Positions 36,989 to 48,335 of a stretch of DNA of 64,000 nt are shown here, piece after piece. This DNA comes from Cinclus cinclus (Eukaryota; Chordata; Aves; Passeriformes; Cinclidae): contig NC_085073.1 in assembly GCF_963662255.1 (NCBI RefSeq), positions 5,077,598 through 5,141,597 of the forward strand. The letters are read 5' to 3'. A program made the translations under genes and the position numbers. The notes beneath the pieces were generated by a model. It ran no database searches, was not told the DNA's origin, and saw only the letters and a program-made list of their open reading frames with translations. Within the stretch, counting starts at the first letter, position 1. Each line of letters starts with the position of its first letter.

Positions 36989-37321
36989 GTAGGGAGCACA
37001 GCGGCTCAGCGGCACTCACCTTCCAGGACCTTCCCCGGACCTTCCCGGACCCTGCCCCAGCCCATCCCACCCTTCCCGAGGGAGCAGGGCGGCTCAGCTC
37101 CACTCCCCTCCCCGGGCCATCCCATCCTTCCCGGGGCTGCACCCCGAATCCCTTGTGGGGCCCCAGGGCAGGGTGGCTCACCCACGGCCGAGTCAAGTGT
37201 GACCCAAGAGAGGGCACCCCAAAATCTGCCGGGGTCAGCCCGCAGAGCCCACGGGGGAGAAAATGCCTTGGGCTGAGGAGAGTTCTCCTTCCTCCCGGAG
37301 GATCCCTGCTCCCTGGAGCGC

Positions 37322-37563
37322 CTGGTGCTGGTTCTAGTGCTGGTTCTGGTTCTAGTTCTGGTGCTGGTTCTAGTGCTGGTTCTGGTGCTGGTTCTAGTGC
37401 TGGTTCTGGTTCTGGTTCTAGTTCTGGTGCTGGTTCTAGTTCTGGTGCTGGTTCTAGTGCTGGTTCTGGTTCTGGCGCTGGTTCTAGTGCTGGTTCTGGT
37501 GCTGGTTCTAGTTCTGGTGCTGGTTCTAGTGCTGGTTCTGATTCTGGTGCTGGTTCTGCTGCA
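37322..37563. repeat. Hexanucleotide (CTGGTT)n array, about 40 units
   Basis: Runs of CTGGTT, CTGGTG, CTAGTT and CTAGTG hexamers cover about 242 bases. The + strand encodes Leu-Val repeats in one frame and Gly/Ser/Ala repeats in another, and the minus strand also has open frames. All follow from the repeat lacking stop codons and are not taken as genes. Confidence 0.97.
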
Positions 37564-38118
37564 GCTGTGAGAGGAGGAGCGGAGCCCGCAGCCCTCCCCG
37601 GGCTCTGTCCCTGGATCCCCCCAGATTCCAGCAGCAGGGTCACTGCTCCCCTCAGCCCAGCTGCTTTTCCCTCTGCCCGCAGGCATTTGTCCCTGGTTCT
37701 TTGGGCACAGGGCTGGGGCCACCAGCAGCCTGCCTCAGTGACAGTCCCTTGGCCCCGCAGAGGGGAACACATGACAGGGGATTGGCTTCTGCTCCATGTC
37801 CCCTCGATGTTCTCCCACCCCATGGGCCAACAGCCTCTCCATTTTCTCTTACTTTGATCTCTCTGACCTGTAATATTTTGTGTGTAGCTTTGGTTTAACA
37901 TCTTTCCACAGCAAAAACCCTTTTGGTAACAAGAGAGCAGGGCTGGTCCTTCTCAATTAAAAAAAAAAAAAAATTTAAAAAATACCATTGGGAGGAAAAA
38001 AGCAAAGTTACATCCCAGCAATGTTCCCATTTCCATCCCATCGACAGAGGAGGTGCCTCCCACCTACACTCCCGTTAATCTGCAGTCCAATGCAGAGCCA
38101 TGCTCCTGTGTGCACTCC

Positions 38119-38144
38119 TTTCTCTCTCTCTTTCTCTCTCTCTC
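38119..38144. repeat. (CT)n run
   Basis: A short imperfect CT dinucleotide run ('tttctctctctctttctctc') in intron 7. Confidence 0.9.
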
Positions 38145-39402
38145 GTGTCTCACGCTCACTAAATCACATGCACATGGAGAGAAGGCTTTTAATAATTTAA
38201 TGTTTCCAAGCTAAATTTTTAAATAGCCTTTTGTGGCCAGCTGGAAAATTGCGTTTGAAATTTGCCCTGTCGCCTGGGCCCCGAAATTCCGCTTTTGGGA
38301 ACATAAATCTGGATCTGATACTAATTCAGGGCTGAATCCATTGCAGACAGCTTAGCTGGAATGGTTTGAGTTCATTTAAAAAAAAAAATCAACAAAACAA
38401 CTAAAAAGAAATTAAACAGAAAAAATGTGGGGATTTTTCATTATTGTTTTGTTTATAAATTTCCTCTACTTTTCTGGCCACTCGGAAACTGCCCAGGAGA
38501 CAAAGGTTGTAACTCGGTGTTGTCTCCACACCTGGAGGAGAAGGCTCCAGGTGATAGCCCTGGTCCTAGCCCAGTTAGCCCGAGTGTACCTGGGCTTGCC
38601 TGCAAACCAGCATAACCTGCCGAGAGAGTGCAGAAAACAGCGAGTGCCAGCTCGGCCTGTGGTTTGGGTGTTTTTCATGCTGTTTAATTCCTTGTTTCTT
38701 GTGTGTTAATATCGTGGAAAGGTAACACATTTCTGAAATGGATTTGCTTTGGTGGGAGGGAGAGTTCATGCACATTTTTCTTCCCGTTTTTTGTTTTGAA
38801 AGAGTCTCGAGCACTCTTGTGTTTCCAATTGACTTGTTTCTCCCATAACATGCTTGTCTCTATAGACCACCTGGGATAGGAGTTGTAAGTTTGAACATTG
38901 CAAGGAAATGGTTTGGTTTGGTTTTGCTTTTCTTTTCCTTCTTCTAATTATTTCTATTTTTTCCTTATTGAGTCCCGTGGTGGAGTCAGAGTGAGCAGGG
39001 CCGGGCGTGGGGCTGGGGGGAGCGTGGGGAGCGGGGCTCTGCCCGGCCGGGCTCCGCTCCCCTCTGCGAGGAGCTCAACTGCAGGGAGGGACAATCCTGC
39101 CCGGGCTCGGCACCCCTGGGGGCTGATTCTGAGCGAGGATTGCTCCCAGCCCGGCCTCCCTGCGGAGCTTGGTTGGGATTAAAGGGATGGGAGGGGGAGC
39201 GTTAGGAAGGCAGGAAAGAGGGTCGTTACTATCTTCATTTTTTTTTCCTTTCTTTTTATTTTGGTTAAGAGAAAAAAAAAATCAATCAATTTGCAGCTGA
39301 CAGCCTTGAGAAGGCCTTTTTTTACTCTCTCTGTGTTTCCCCTATTTTTCTCTTCTCCTCATGTCATTGTGTTCCGCATCAAACCCCCTTAACATCCCTC
39401 AG

Positions 39403-39414
39403 AGCTACGAGAAG
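39403..39414 (+). CDS. PTPRS: PTPRS microexon meB (12 nt)
   Basis: Twelve bases (AGCTACGAGAAG) lie between 'catccctcag' and the donor GTTGGT at 39415. They add E-L-R-E (residues 235-238) in the Ig2-Ig3 linker; the joined product reads [16 protein letters not shown], and without it [12 protein letters not shown]. In LAR-family receptors meB sets the Ig2-Ig3 spacing and angle: Slitrk, IL1RAPL1 and SALM partners need or prefer it, whereas TrkC prefers forms without it. The donor has T at +3 and G at +4, the weakest of all donors in this window, fitting a regulated exon. Confidence 0.94.
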
Positions 39415-39539
39415 GTTGGTGTGGTTTTTTTCTTTTTTACTTTCTTTACCCACATTTTTACATTCGTAAGAGAAAAAAAAAAAATGAAAAAAAAATTTAA
39501 AAATGAAAAGAGAAAAAGCAAGAAATCTTTAAGATGAGC

Positions 39540-39563
39540 GAGACCCGCGCATTCCCGGGTCTC
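39540..39563 (+). promoter_or_regulatory. GC-rich hairpin downstream of meB
   Basis: GAGACCCG (39540-39547) is exactly complementary to CGGGTCTC (39556-39563), separated by an 8-base loop, giving a perfect 8-bp stem 125 nt past the meB donor. It sits in an otherwise A-rich stretch, so it would stand out in the pre-mRNA. A splicing role is inferred only from position. Confidence 0.5.
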
Positions 39564-39678
39564 ACGGAGATGAGTTGAGTTGCATTGTGGGCCTCTCTAT
39601 GCATCCTTTGGTAATGTTGCTGAGTTCTTGCACTTTTTTGTCGTCATGGTTACCTTGCCGTTTGGACATTGGGCCTGA

Positions 39679-39714
39679 TGCATGATAGGAGAATGTAACA
39701 ATCTTCTTTGCATG
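39679..39714 (+). promoter_or_regulatory. Two UGCAUG (RBFOX-type) elements downstream of meB
   Basis: TGCATG occurs at 39679-39684 and again at 39709-39714, 265 and 295 nt after meB. RBFOX proteins bind UGCAUG and usually promote inclusion when bound downstream of an exon. The flanking sequence is unique rather than repeat-derived. Function is inferred from the motif and its position. Confidence 0.55.
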
Positions 39715-40963
39715 CCACTTTTTAAATTAATTATTAATTATTTTCTTTGATATATAAATATGTATAGTTTCTTTTCGTTATACAATTCTGGTTTCTTTGA
39801 AGTGGATTTACTCTTACTTTCCAAATTTCTGGTTCTGTTGGGTTTTTTGCTTTCTCTTGATTTCCTGTTTCTGTTTTGATTGGTTATGCTGTGCTGTAGT
39901 TTATTCCAAACGCATTGTGAGAAGCCAGTGTTCCTGCCCACCCGGTGGTAATGAACTCCTCAATCCCTGCAGGAGGAAAGGAGTCACACAGCTCTAACGC
40001 CTGTCCATGGAAGCCCTGCTATTTGGGACAAGCCTTTGTTTTGGGGGAGGGAGGGATCTGGGAAGTGGAAAAGATGGTGAGAACCCAGGGGGTCATTCCA
40101 AGAGTTAGAGCAGACCCCTGGTCACGTTATTGCTTATTTATTTCTTGAGGTGTGGCTCTTGTTCCACCTCCTGCACACAAAGAAAAGCCCTGACCCAGCT
40201 CCGAGGGCTTCCCCAGCCATGGGAGCTCTCACTGGTCGCTGCCCAGTTCCCTCCAGTAAGAGCAGGAGCAGGGGCTGTCAACCCAGCGTGGCACGGACAG
40301 AGTTCCTGCTGCTCCCAAATCCCACGCTGCTCTCTCCTGGAGCACCCACGAGCGGCCAGGCAGTGCCCCAGCTCCAGGCAGAATCCCGTGGAGAAGGTGA
40401 CACCTCATCCTGGGAATGCTGGGAGGGAAGGGCAGCTAGGCAGCTGCCTCCTGGCTCTGCCTCTCCCCATTTTCCTGCTCCCTTCCCTGTGATTTATCCA
40501 TTGAAACCCAGCCAGGCACAGCGAAGGCAGAGCCTCCTTCCTGAAGGAGTGTGGGAGGAGAATGCAGCTGTGCAGGCACTGGAACAGTGCTGGGGCACAT
40601 CTGGCAGCTGCAGCTATTGCAAACAGCAACCAGCAATCTGGCCAGTGACAACGGAGCTCAAAATGCCTCTTTTCCCTCTTCTCACCTCCCTGTTTATCCC
40701 CAAGAAGCTCCTGTTGCCTCTCATGTGTGCACCCCACGCGGGTGAGGCACATGGGAGCGTGAACAGGGGGTGTGCAGTGTGTCAGTGGTACCAGTGGTGC
40801 TTGGTGCTTCCCCTGTGCAGAAGTGAATGCCAGCCCTTTCCCTGGCTATGCCTTTCCCTCTGCCCTCACCTCTCAACCAGCTACCAAAGGAGTGGCTTTC
40901 CTAGGGCACAGGTATTAAAGCTGTGTGATTTTTGAGAAATCCAGTGCAGTATTGACACAGTAT

Positions 40964-40964
40964 C

Positions 40965-41005
<41 letters not shown>

Positions 41006-41028
41006 GTCTGTCCTTCTCTTTTTTCTTA
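40964..41028. repeat. (CT)n pyrimidine run
   Basis: An imperfect CT dinucleotide run of about 65 bases with TTTC and GTC interruptions, ending in a T-run. Confidence 0.93.
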
Positions 41029-41689
41029 AAATGCTGAGATTTCAGTGCTCGGACCCTCAGTGCTGGTATTCTCCCCTCCCCTTCCAAGTCTCCCCCCTTC
41101 CCGTAGGCACCAGGGTACCCCTCCCAAATGCTGCACTCCTGATCATTCTCTGGGAAGAGACCAGCTGTGGCTCTTCTGACTTGGATACCAATAGCCAAAA
41201 AACATCCCCAAGTCCCAAGGCTCTTTTTAAAGGAAAAAAAAAATGCCTGTTTCTATTAAAAAACAAAGGAATAGCATTTGAAATGAGGTTTTCCCATCCC
41301 ACCTCCCTCCTGCCTAGGACTAAAAGGTGATAATCACTCCTAATTACAGGATTTTCCTTCATGACTAGGAGTTTGAGTTTCAGGATTTAGGTGCAATTAA
41401 AAAGGGATTTATACACCATTATTTTTTATTTGTTTATTTTCTCTTTTATAAGGTATTTCTAACATGGCCAAACCGCACTGCTGCTGCTAAGAATCTCTTG
41501 TGATCTGAGAAGGCTTGAAGATTAAATTCTTCCTTAAGAGCCAATAAAAATAATAGTAATGATAATGATATCAACAACAGTAAACTAAAGCTAAATGGGA
41601 TGTAATCATGATAGGCTGGAATGACACTGGTTGAGGAAATTGAGACTTGACATCTGCCTAGAAGAGGTTGTGTGGTTTGCTAAAGTGAT

Positions 41690-41765
41690 GGTCTCTGAGC
41701 AGCCTGGTCTAGTGGAAGGTGTCCTGTGATAGCAGGATGGGCTTTAACTTCCAAGCCAAACCATG
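41690..41765 (+). mobile_element. CR1 LINE 3' fragment, decayed
   Basis: It contains 'agcagcctggtctagtggaa' and 'ggtgtcctgtgatagcagga', then 'ccaagccaaaccatgg', a shortened and diverged CR1 3' end. Confidence 0.75.
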
Positions 41766-42194
41766 GGCATGGGCTTGAAATGACTGGAAAAGGGTTTGCC
41801 TGGTGTGTTCTTACAGGTCAGATCATGCCATGGTCCAAAGTAACAGAGTGCTAACAGGGGATGCCCAAGGTCAGAGGCAGAAGCAACTTCCTGGAGACCA
41901 CAAAAGCAGGTCAGAAGCAGCTGAGGTGACCTCTGCCACCAGCCCAGGTGTGTGGCAGGTTAGGCTGAGCCAGGGTTCACCTGTGGTTGGTGAAAAGGCA
42001 GCTGCAGCTCTAGGGGCAAGCCAGCACCTCAGTGTGAGTCCTGGTTTTTATGGGAGCCATAGAGGTGAGAAAATCCAGAAGTCTCCTTGGATGCTTCTCT
42101 GTATCCCTAGAGACACAAATGCCATGAAACTTGTGGCCAGTAATGAGTGCAGGAAAGGATGGATTCAAAATCCTGCAAATCAAGAGCTGTCTGC

Positions 42195-42358
42195 CCATGA
42201 TGGTGTTTGAGAGGCTGCCCCTGCATCCTTGGAAGTGTCCAGGGCCAGGTTGGACCCTGGGGTTGGGAGTGGCCTGGGACAGTGGGAGGTGTCCCTGCCA
42301 TGGCAGGGGTGGCACTGGTTGGGATTTAAAGTCCCTCCAGCCCAAAGCACTCTGTGGT
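42195..42358 (+). mobile_element. CR1 LINE 3' fragment
   Basis: It contains 'aagtgtccagggccaggttg', 'cctgggacagtgggaggtgt' and 'ccctccagcccaaagcactc' in CR1 order. The terminal ATTCTATGA-like motif is lost. Confidence 0.9.
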
Positions 42359-43683
42359 GTTTTTGTCTGGAATCACATGGGGGCTCAGCCATTACCCCAG
42401 CCAGGACCTGTGTGTGTCCCCTCAGCCAGGACCTGTGGCCAGAGCTGGTTTTCCCCCTGGAAATGGAGCACTTTGCGGCTCTCCTCTTAATTTGGGGAGC
42501 TGCAGGAAGCCACCTTGATTTGATCCCAAAATCCAGCTGCTGCTGGGCTGGAGCCCTGTGTGCCAGGACCTCATGTCCCTGTGCTCCTCCATGTCCCAAA
42601 GGGCAGGAGGGATGAGCTGAGCTGGGTGCCTCAGATCCCCTGAGCATGCAGAGCAGCTGCTGCTGGTGCAGGACATGTTGGTGTGGTTGAATTTAGCAGA
42701 ATTAAGAATTTTCCCCTTTTTCACACAGTGGGGCCCTGTCAGGAGGTACAAAAGGCAGCCGTTAGGATGCTGCAGGGATAATCCTTCCTGCTCTCTGCTC
42801 CAGCTTCTCTTGGCTCTGCTCTTTTCCAGCCCAGGGAGCTGTAAGTGGCTCACAGGCATTTAAAGCAGCCCAGCGCCTGCTCAGGCCCTGCCTTTGCTGC
42901 TTGTCACCATCAGCACAAGCTTTGTCACCCTGAGCCAGGTTCTGCAGCCCAGGTCCTGCTGAGAACATTCCCAGGAACTCCCAAGGCTCTCTGGAAAACC
43001 TCAGCTCATTGACAGACCAAAGATAAAACCAGGCCAGGGCAAAACATGTAAGAGCTGAACTAGTGGAAATCAATTAAAATAAAACCCACAGAAAGGGCAG
43101 GGACAGTATGCCGAGCACCTCAGGAAATAAAGCTTCAAAATAGATTAAAATGGGACCAATTTAAGCAATAATTTAGCCGGTAACCTGGGTTAAGTTTGGC
43201 ACATGAGTAATTTGACCGTCAGACCAGAGCTGCTGGTTGGTTCCAGGTGGAACCATTGCTGAGCTTTTCCCTTTCAAACCCATTTAGAGGTTGAAGGAAA
43301 TAATTCCACATGCACTAGAGATTTAACAAATAGCCACAAGGTCAAAACAGTCACTGGTATTTCAAACTGTAGGAATTTTAATACCTTTTTAGCTAGATTT
43401 ATAAATTCTTCAGTGAAGAAGGAGGGAGGCAGAACCACCACTGGGTTGTACAGCTGCCTCTGCAGTGCCCAGTTTCCAGGTGTAAAATAGAGGGATGAAG
43501 AGTTCTGGGATGATTTTTAAGTGTTATTTTAGCACTTCTGTGGGTGGGGGAGTGCCCTGTCCATGTTTGGGGTGTCCTCAGCTCTGAAATTCTAGTTCCA
43601 AACCAAACAAAGCAAACCAAAACTTCACTGTGTTTCTGCAGAAGGATTTCTCAAGGTTATCAGGAAATGGATACAAAAAGTTA

Positions 43684-43706
43684 CCCCCCCCCCAAAAAAA
43701 AAAAAA
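43684..43706. repeat. C10A13 homopolymer junction
   Basis: Ten C directly followed by thirteen A, and shortly after by another A-run. A likely sequencing- and replication-unstable spot. Confidence 0.9.
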
Positions 43707-46700
43707 GCAACCAAAAAAAAAAATCCAAACTGTGTATATATCTATGTATATACATGACTATCTCTCTATAGAGGGCACTTTGCAGGAACACTGTGCTGTA
43801 CTGATCTCGAAATCTCTGCCTGCCTGTGTCTCTTACACCTTTTGCATCGCTGTTCTCTTTGTTTTAGGGGAAAAAATTAGATTACACCTTGTCAAATTAA
43901 AATAACAAAAACTAAAACAGTCAAGTCTGTGTTTAAAATTACAGAGCTACTTCAAAAACAATTGGATTCTGATTATTTTCTGTTCAATCCTGTAAAAAAA
44001 AACAGAAAAAAAAAAAAGAATTGCAAAAAGACCAGAGATGTTCAGCCAGCCTGTCGCTCAGCTAATGTGGTTTTTTAAGTGAAACGTAACAATTATTGGG
44101 AAGGTAATGGATTTCCTCCAGACCAAATCCAAGCCTTGGTCTCATTCTTTATTTATCTACCTATTTACGCATTTATTTTACTTACTGTGAAGGAAATGAG
44201 GAAGGAGCTGGGCAGGAGGAGGGAAGCTTCTCGTCCTGTGGAGGGGCAGAGGTTGGAAATCCAAGGCCCGAGAGGTCTCGGCCCAGGAATGAGCCTGGAA
44301 TTGGAACGGGAGAGGGAGGAGGCAGAGGCGGCTGCACGGACACGCAGGGGCAGGGACAGACCTCATTTGGGAGGGGAGGACAGGTGTAATCTAAGCTTCA
44401 CTAATAATGTAGAGGCTGCACATTATTTTGGCACCCTTTCCCCTACCCCTCCTCATTTTGGAGCAAGACGGAATGACTCCTGTCTCCCCAAAATGGCCAA
44501 TAATGTCCGCCTTCTCACCTCATTTGGAGCAGCAGCTTGCTGAGTGTCAAAATGTTTAATACCATTTGGTTTTGTTTGGTGCTTTCAACCAGTCACTTCA
44601 CTTTCTTTTGTTTCCTTTTTCAATTAATTTCTTCTTTAAGGTATAAGATGCGTTTCTCTTTGAGTTGGTTTAATGTGAATCGGGGTTTGAAGTGACAGGT
44701 TCTTGTCCAGGACATTCTCCTTTTCCCACCTCGCTCCTCCTCCAACATTTTTTCTCTCTGAGGGAATCTGGAAGGGGATTTAAAAGAGCAGCTGGTGGGG
44801 TTCCTCAGCACAAACTGGTTGGTCCTCAGGTTTCTCTCATTAGCAGCATCATGGGAACACATTTTAAGGATGGATTCTGGTGTTGCAAAAGTCAACCCTG
44901 GATCTCCCAGTGTCTCTTCCAATCAGGTCTGTAAATCTTTGCAAAAACACCTCTCACTTTGTGGACCCCGAGTGGTGGTGGGGAACCTGAGCCACGCTGA
45001 GTGGGACCAAAAAAGCCAAAAATGCCACTCACAGAACACAAACTGGGTCAACCTCTGCCTCCATGAGCAGCAACAAAACCAATTGGCTTCCCAAGGGTGT
45101 GAAAAGTTGTGGATCTGTTCTGTTTCTAAAAAAGCACAATTTGGGGTGCAGATTTGCAGTGTGAAACGCTTGTCCAACAATTAAACAGACTCATAACTAA
45201 CTGCGCTTCGGAAATTTTCCTGTGCCTCCGAAATGGCTTCTCTGCATTGAAATAATTTAATTGCATCCCAAACATCCAGCTCCAGTCCTGGAATCTGGTT
45301 CTGTCTGTAACAAGCTGTATCCTTGTTTGAAAAAAAAGCTCCTGAGAGTTTTTTGGCCATGGACAATGTCTGTTTGTGTGTGCCTGCTTGTGTGTGTCTG
45401 TCGGGAGCTGCTGCACATGGAGCATGCACGTCCGTGTACGCATGCGGGGTCTGCCAAAGCTGTTCTGGAAACCAAACACCCCTGGAACTCAGGGAAGCTC
45501 CTTCTTGTACCAGAAACTGGGAAAAGTATTATTAGACAGGTGTCCATAAAGCAGAGCCCTGACTGCCCCATCCCAGTGTTTTCTTTCCAGAGAGGGCAGT
45601 TTCTGTTCTTCCCGATCCTTTGAAAGTTGGATGGAAAAATTGAAAGAATCTCTTCACCTGTTTTTTTATTGTAAAATTCCCCTCCTGCAGCTGCTGGTCC
45701 TGAGCTGGACCCAGAGCTGAAATTGGTCTTGATTCCATCTCCAGCTCCCTTTCCACCACAGCTCTCTTCCTCCTGGGCCTTGACCTAAAGGCTGACCCAG
45801 AGACTCTCAGCTTGACAAATTCTCTGTCTCCAGCCAAATGCAAATATTGTAGCAATTAAAATAAACAGCAGCCTGATGGTTCTGGGTAGCCAGAGATGAA
45901 CCCTGTGCCAGTTGTGGTTGTCACAGCCCTGAGCCATTGCAGGGCTGTATCCAGGGAACTCTCTGAGGTCCCCAACATTTAATTGCAGTTCTTTTCCCAT
46001 CCTAGATCAGTGTGTGGATGTTGGTATATCTGTGCACACCGTTGTTTTTTTTTGAAACCAGGATGCACCAAGGAAGTGCTGCTGCCTGTTTGGGGCTCTA
46101 TCAGCCCTAATCCAAATTCTGCCTCCTTGTGGAATGGGCAGTGCTGAGGGCTGGCACCAGAGGTGTTGGGTGCTTCCCTTGGAGGGTGACAAATGCCAAA
46201 GCAAGGATCCCTGTGCCCCCAGGGCTGACCTGCACCCCCGGAGTTGTCAGGAGGAGGGCAGGGCTGCTCTGCAGTTTTTTGGGAACGTGCTCTGCACAGC
46301 CCCTGAGCTTGTGTTTTGTGAGTGGATTTCTCCTTCCCTGCCCAAAACCACAGCCAGGAACAGTGGGTTCCCTTCAGACTCCGATTCTCAGCACTCCGCC
46401 CTACATCAGATGATGCTTTTCAGTTATTAAATTCTGGTTTGTTCTTTCTTTTTCTTTCCTTTCCTTTTCTTTGTTTTTTTTTTTTTTTCCTTTCTCTTTC
46501 AGTTGGGTTTCATTTCTTTGCGATTAGCTTCGGTTTGGATTAATTGTCTTGTTCTGTTCCCATGACAACTCAGTGTTTGCATCCCACCTGCCGTTGTTTG
46601 TTGCTGTTGATGCTGTTTGCTGACCGGAGCTTGTCCGGATGTGTCTCCCCATTCCTCCTCACCTTTCCCACCTTGCCTCCCCTCTCCAGAAGGTCACATG

Positions 46701-48144
46701 CCAGCCCCCCTCAGAAGAGTCATCCCCACCCCAGATCTGTCTGCATGTTGACCCCACTTGTTTCTTTCCGAGTTCTCTCCATCTTGTCTCAGACTGTGAC
46801 AGGTGTGGTTTCCACCTGGCTCCATTTTCTGAAGTGTGGAACTTCTGGAAGCAGTGGGAAGCAGGATGGGGTAGGAAACAGGGATGTAGCCTCATGGCTA
46901 GGGCTGTGTTCTCCTGTGGCAGAAGGAAGCGAGGAGCAGGTTGCCTGATCCTTTGAGCCAGTGCTGGTTCCTGAGGTGGAACAAACACCGTGGTACCCCA
47001 CTACACCTTTCTGCAGGTAGAAAATCATCTTCTAGTGTCAGTGGCCAGGTGAGTTGGCAGCCCCTCCCTCCACATCCTCATCCTTCTCCCAGCTGAGGGC
47101 ATGCCCCATTCTCTCTGCCAATCTGTGCATGCAGGAATTCCCCTTTGCCATCCCCGAGCTCCTAATGCCACCAGCCTGGAAGTGTTCTCTCCCTTGCCTC
47201 CCAGTGCTGGTTCCTGGCTACTGGTTCCCACAGAAAAGGGTCTGACAGCCCGATGGGGAGAGCAGACCTTGCTGGGACAATGTCCCTTGTCACCTTGCAG
47301 GACGATGCAGGGGCTGCAGTTGGCTTTTTTTGCCAAAGCCCCGCGAAAAGGCAAACAGCCTCCACTTCTCCTGGCAGTGCCCTTCCCCTTGGAAAAGATC
47401 CACAAAGCTGGAAGATAAATACTAGCAAGCCCCAAGACGGTTCCAGGGGACACTGAAGGCACTGGGAGGGACAATGGCAGGCTCAGCTCTGCTGTCCTTT
47501 GCTTTGCTTTGGCATGAGGCAGCGCCAGCGAGCTTTGGAGAGGTTGTGCAGAGGTTAGCTGGGAACAGACAGCAGGGGCAGGGAGCTCCCAGCCCTCCAG
47601 CACTCCGGACCCTGCTGCCCCTCGCCCACCCCGCCTGCAGCAGTTCCTGCATGGCTGTCCCTGAAGCTGCAGGAATCCTGCACTCCTGCTCCCCTCCAGC
47701 TGCTGCAGTTCCTGCATTTTCCCCGGGTCCTGGGTCCTTTTGTCTTTTTGTGGGATGAGACCCTGCCCTCAGCCCCCTCCCTAGGCCCTAGGCCCTCTCT
47801 GACCCACACACGTTCTCCTTTGTCCGTTCCCCTGCTCTGCCCCCCTAAGGAAGAGCACCCACCATCCCTCCAGCCATCCCAGGTAGCTCAGAAAATGGAG
47901 CCAAGGAAACCACAGCCTCCCCCTTGCGTCCATGTTCTTCCTGTGTAAGGTCTGGAAGCTGCATCCACCTCTCTGCTAAGGAGATGCACAGAACATGTCA
48001 CTGTTTTCTCAACGTTAAAAGTTTCATTACCTTGTTTTTCTTATTAATTCTATTCTATTTATTATTCCGCCAGGGCTGAGATGTGACAATGTGAGCCACC
48101 ACATTGAGTCACATCAGCTAGAAAAAGTATGCAGCATTAAAGTG

Positions 48145-48335
48145 GGTTTCCCCCTCCCCTCCCTCTCTCTCTCTTCTTTCTCCCTTCCCCTCTTGTTCTC
48201 CTTCTCCTGGTCTTCCTTCCTTTCTCTGTCGCTCACTTTCTATCCAGTATCCATGTGGGCATTTGCTGCCGCCCAGAAATTATATTTCTCTGCATTTTCC
48301 TCTCTCTTTCTCTCTTTCTCTCTCTCTCTTTTTTA
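48145..48335. repeat. CT-rich polypyrimidine region
   Basis: About 190 bases are strongly pyrimidine-biased, with two CT runs (48158-48180 and 48298-48332). It lies about 1 kb before the Ig3 exon. A single TGCATG follows at 48343-48348. Confidence 0.75.

Larger units (their letters stand above)
36989..39402 (+). other. PTPRS: PTPRS intron 7 (2.4 kb), upstream of meB
   Basis: The first 870 bases are GC-rich and open in the Ig2 frame, and include a 242-bp hexanucleotide array (37322-37563). A CT run lies at 38119-38144, and 38160-38360 is AT-rich and unique. 38990-39140 is very GC-rich with many CpG, island-like but short. The last 160 bases are U/C-rich with A-runs, ending 'cttaacatccctcag' with a good branch-like 'cttaac'. 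Confidence 0.9.

Noticed and set aside
36978..37901. Long minus-strand frames (EPAPEL- and RTSTRT-like, up to 307 codons)
   Set aside because: They run antisense to a PTPRS exon and follow from the stop-free hexanucleotide array.
38990..39140. CpG island with an internal promoter
   Set aside because: It is GC- and CpG-rich but only about 150 bp, with no initiator or first-exon features visible; chromatin data would be needed.
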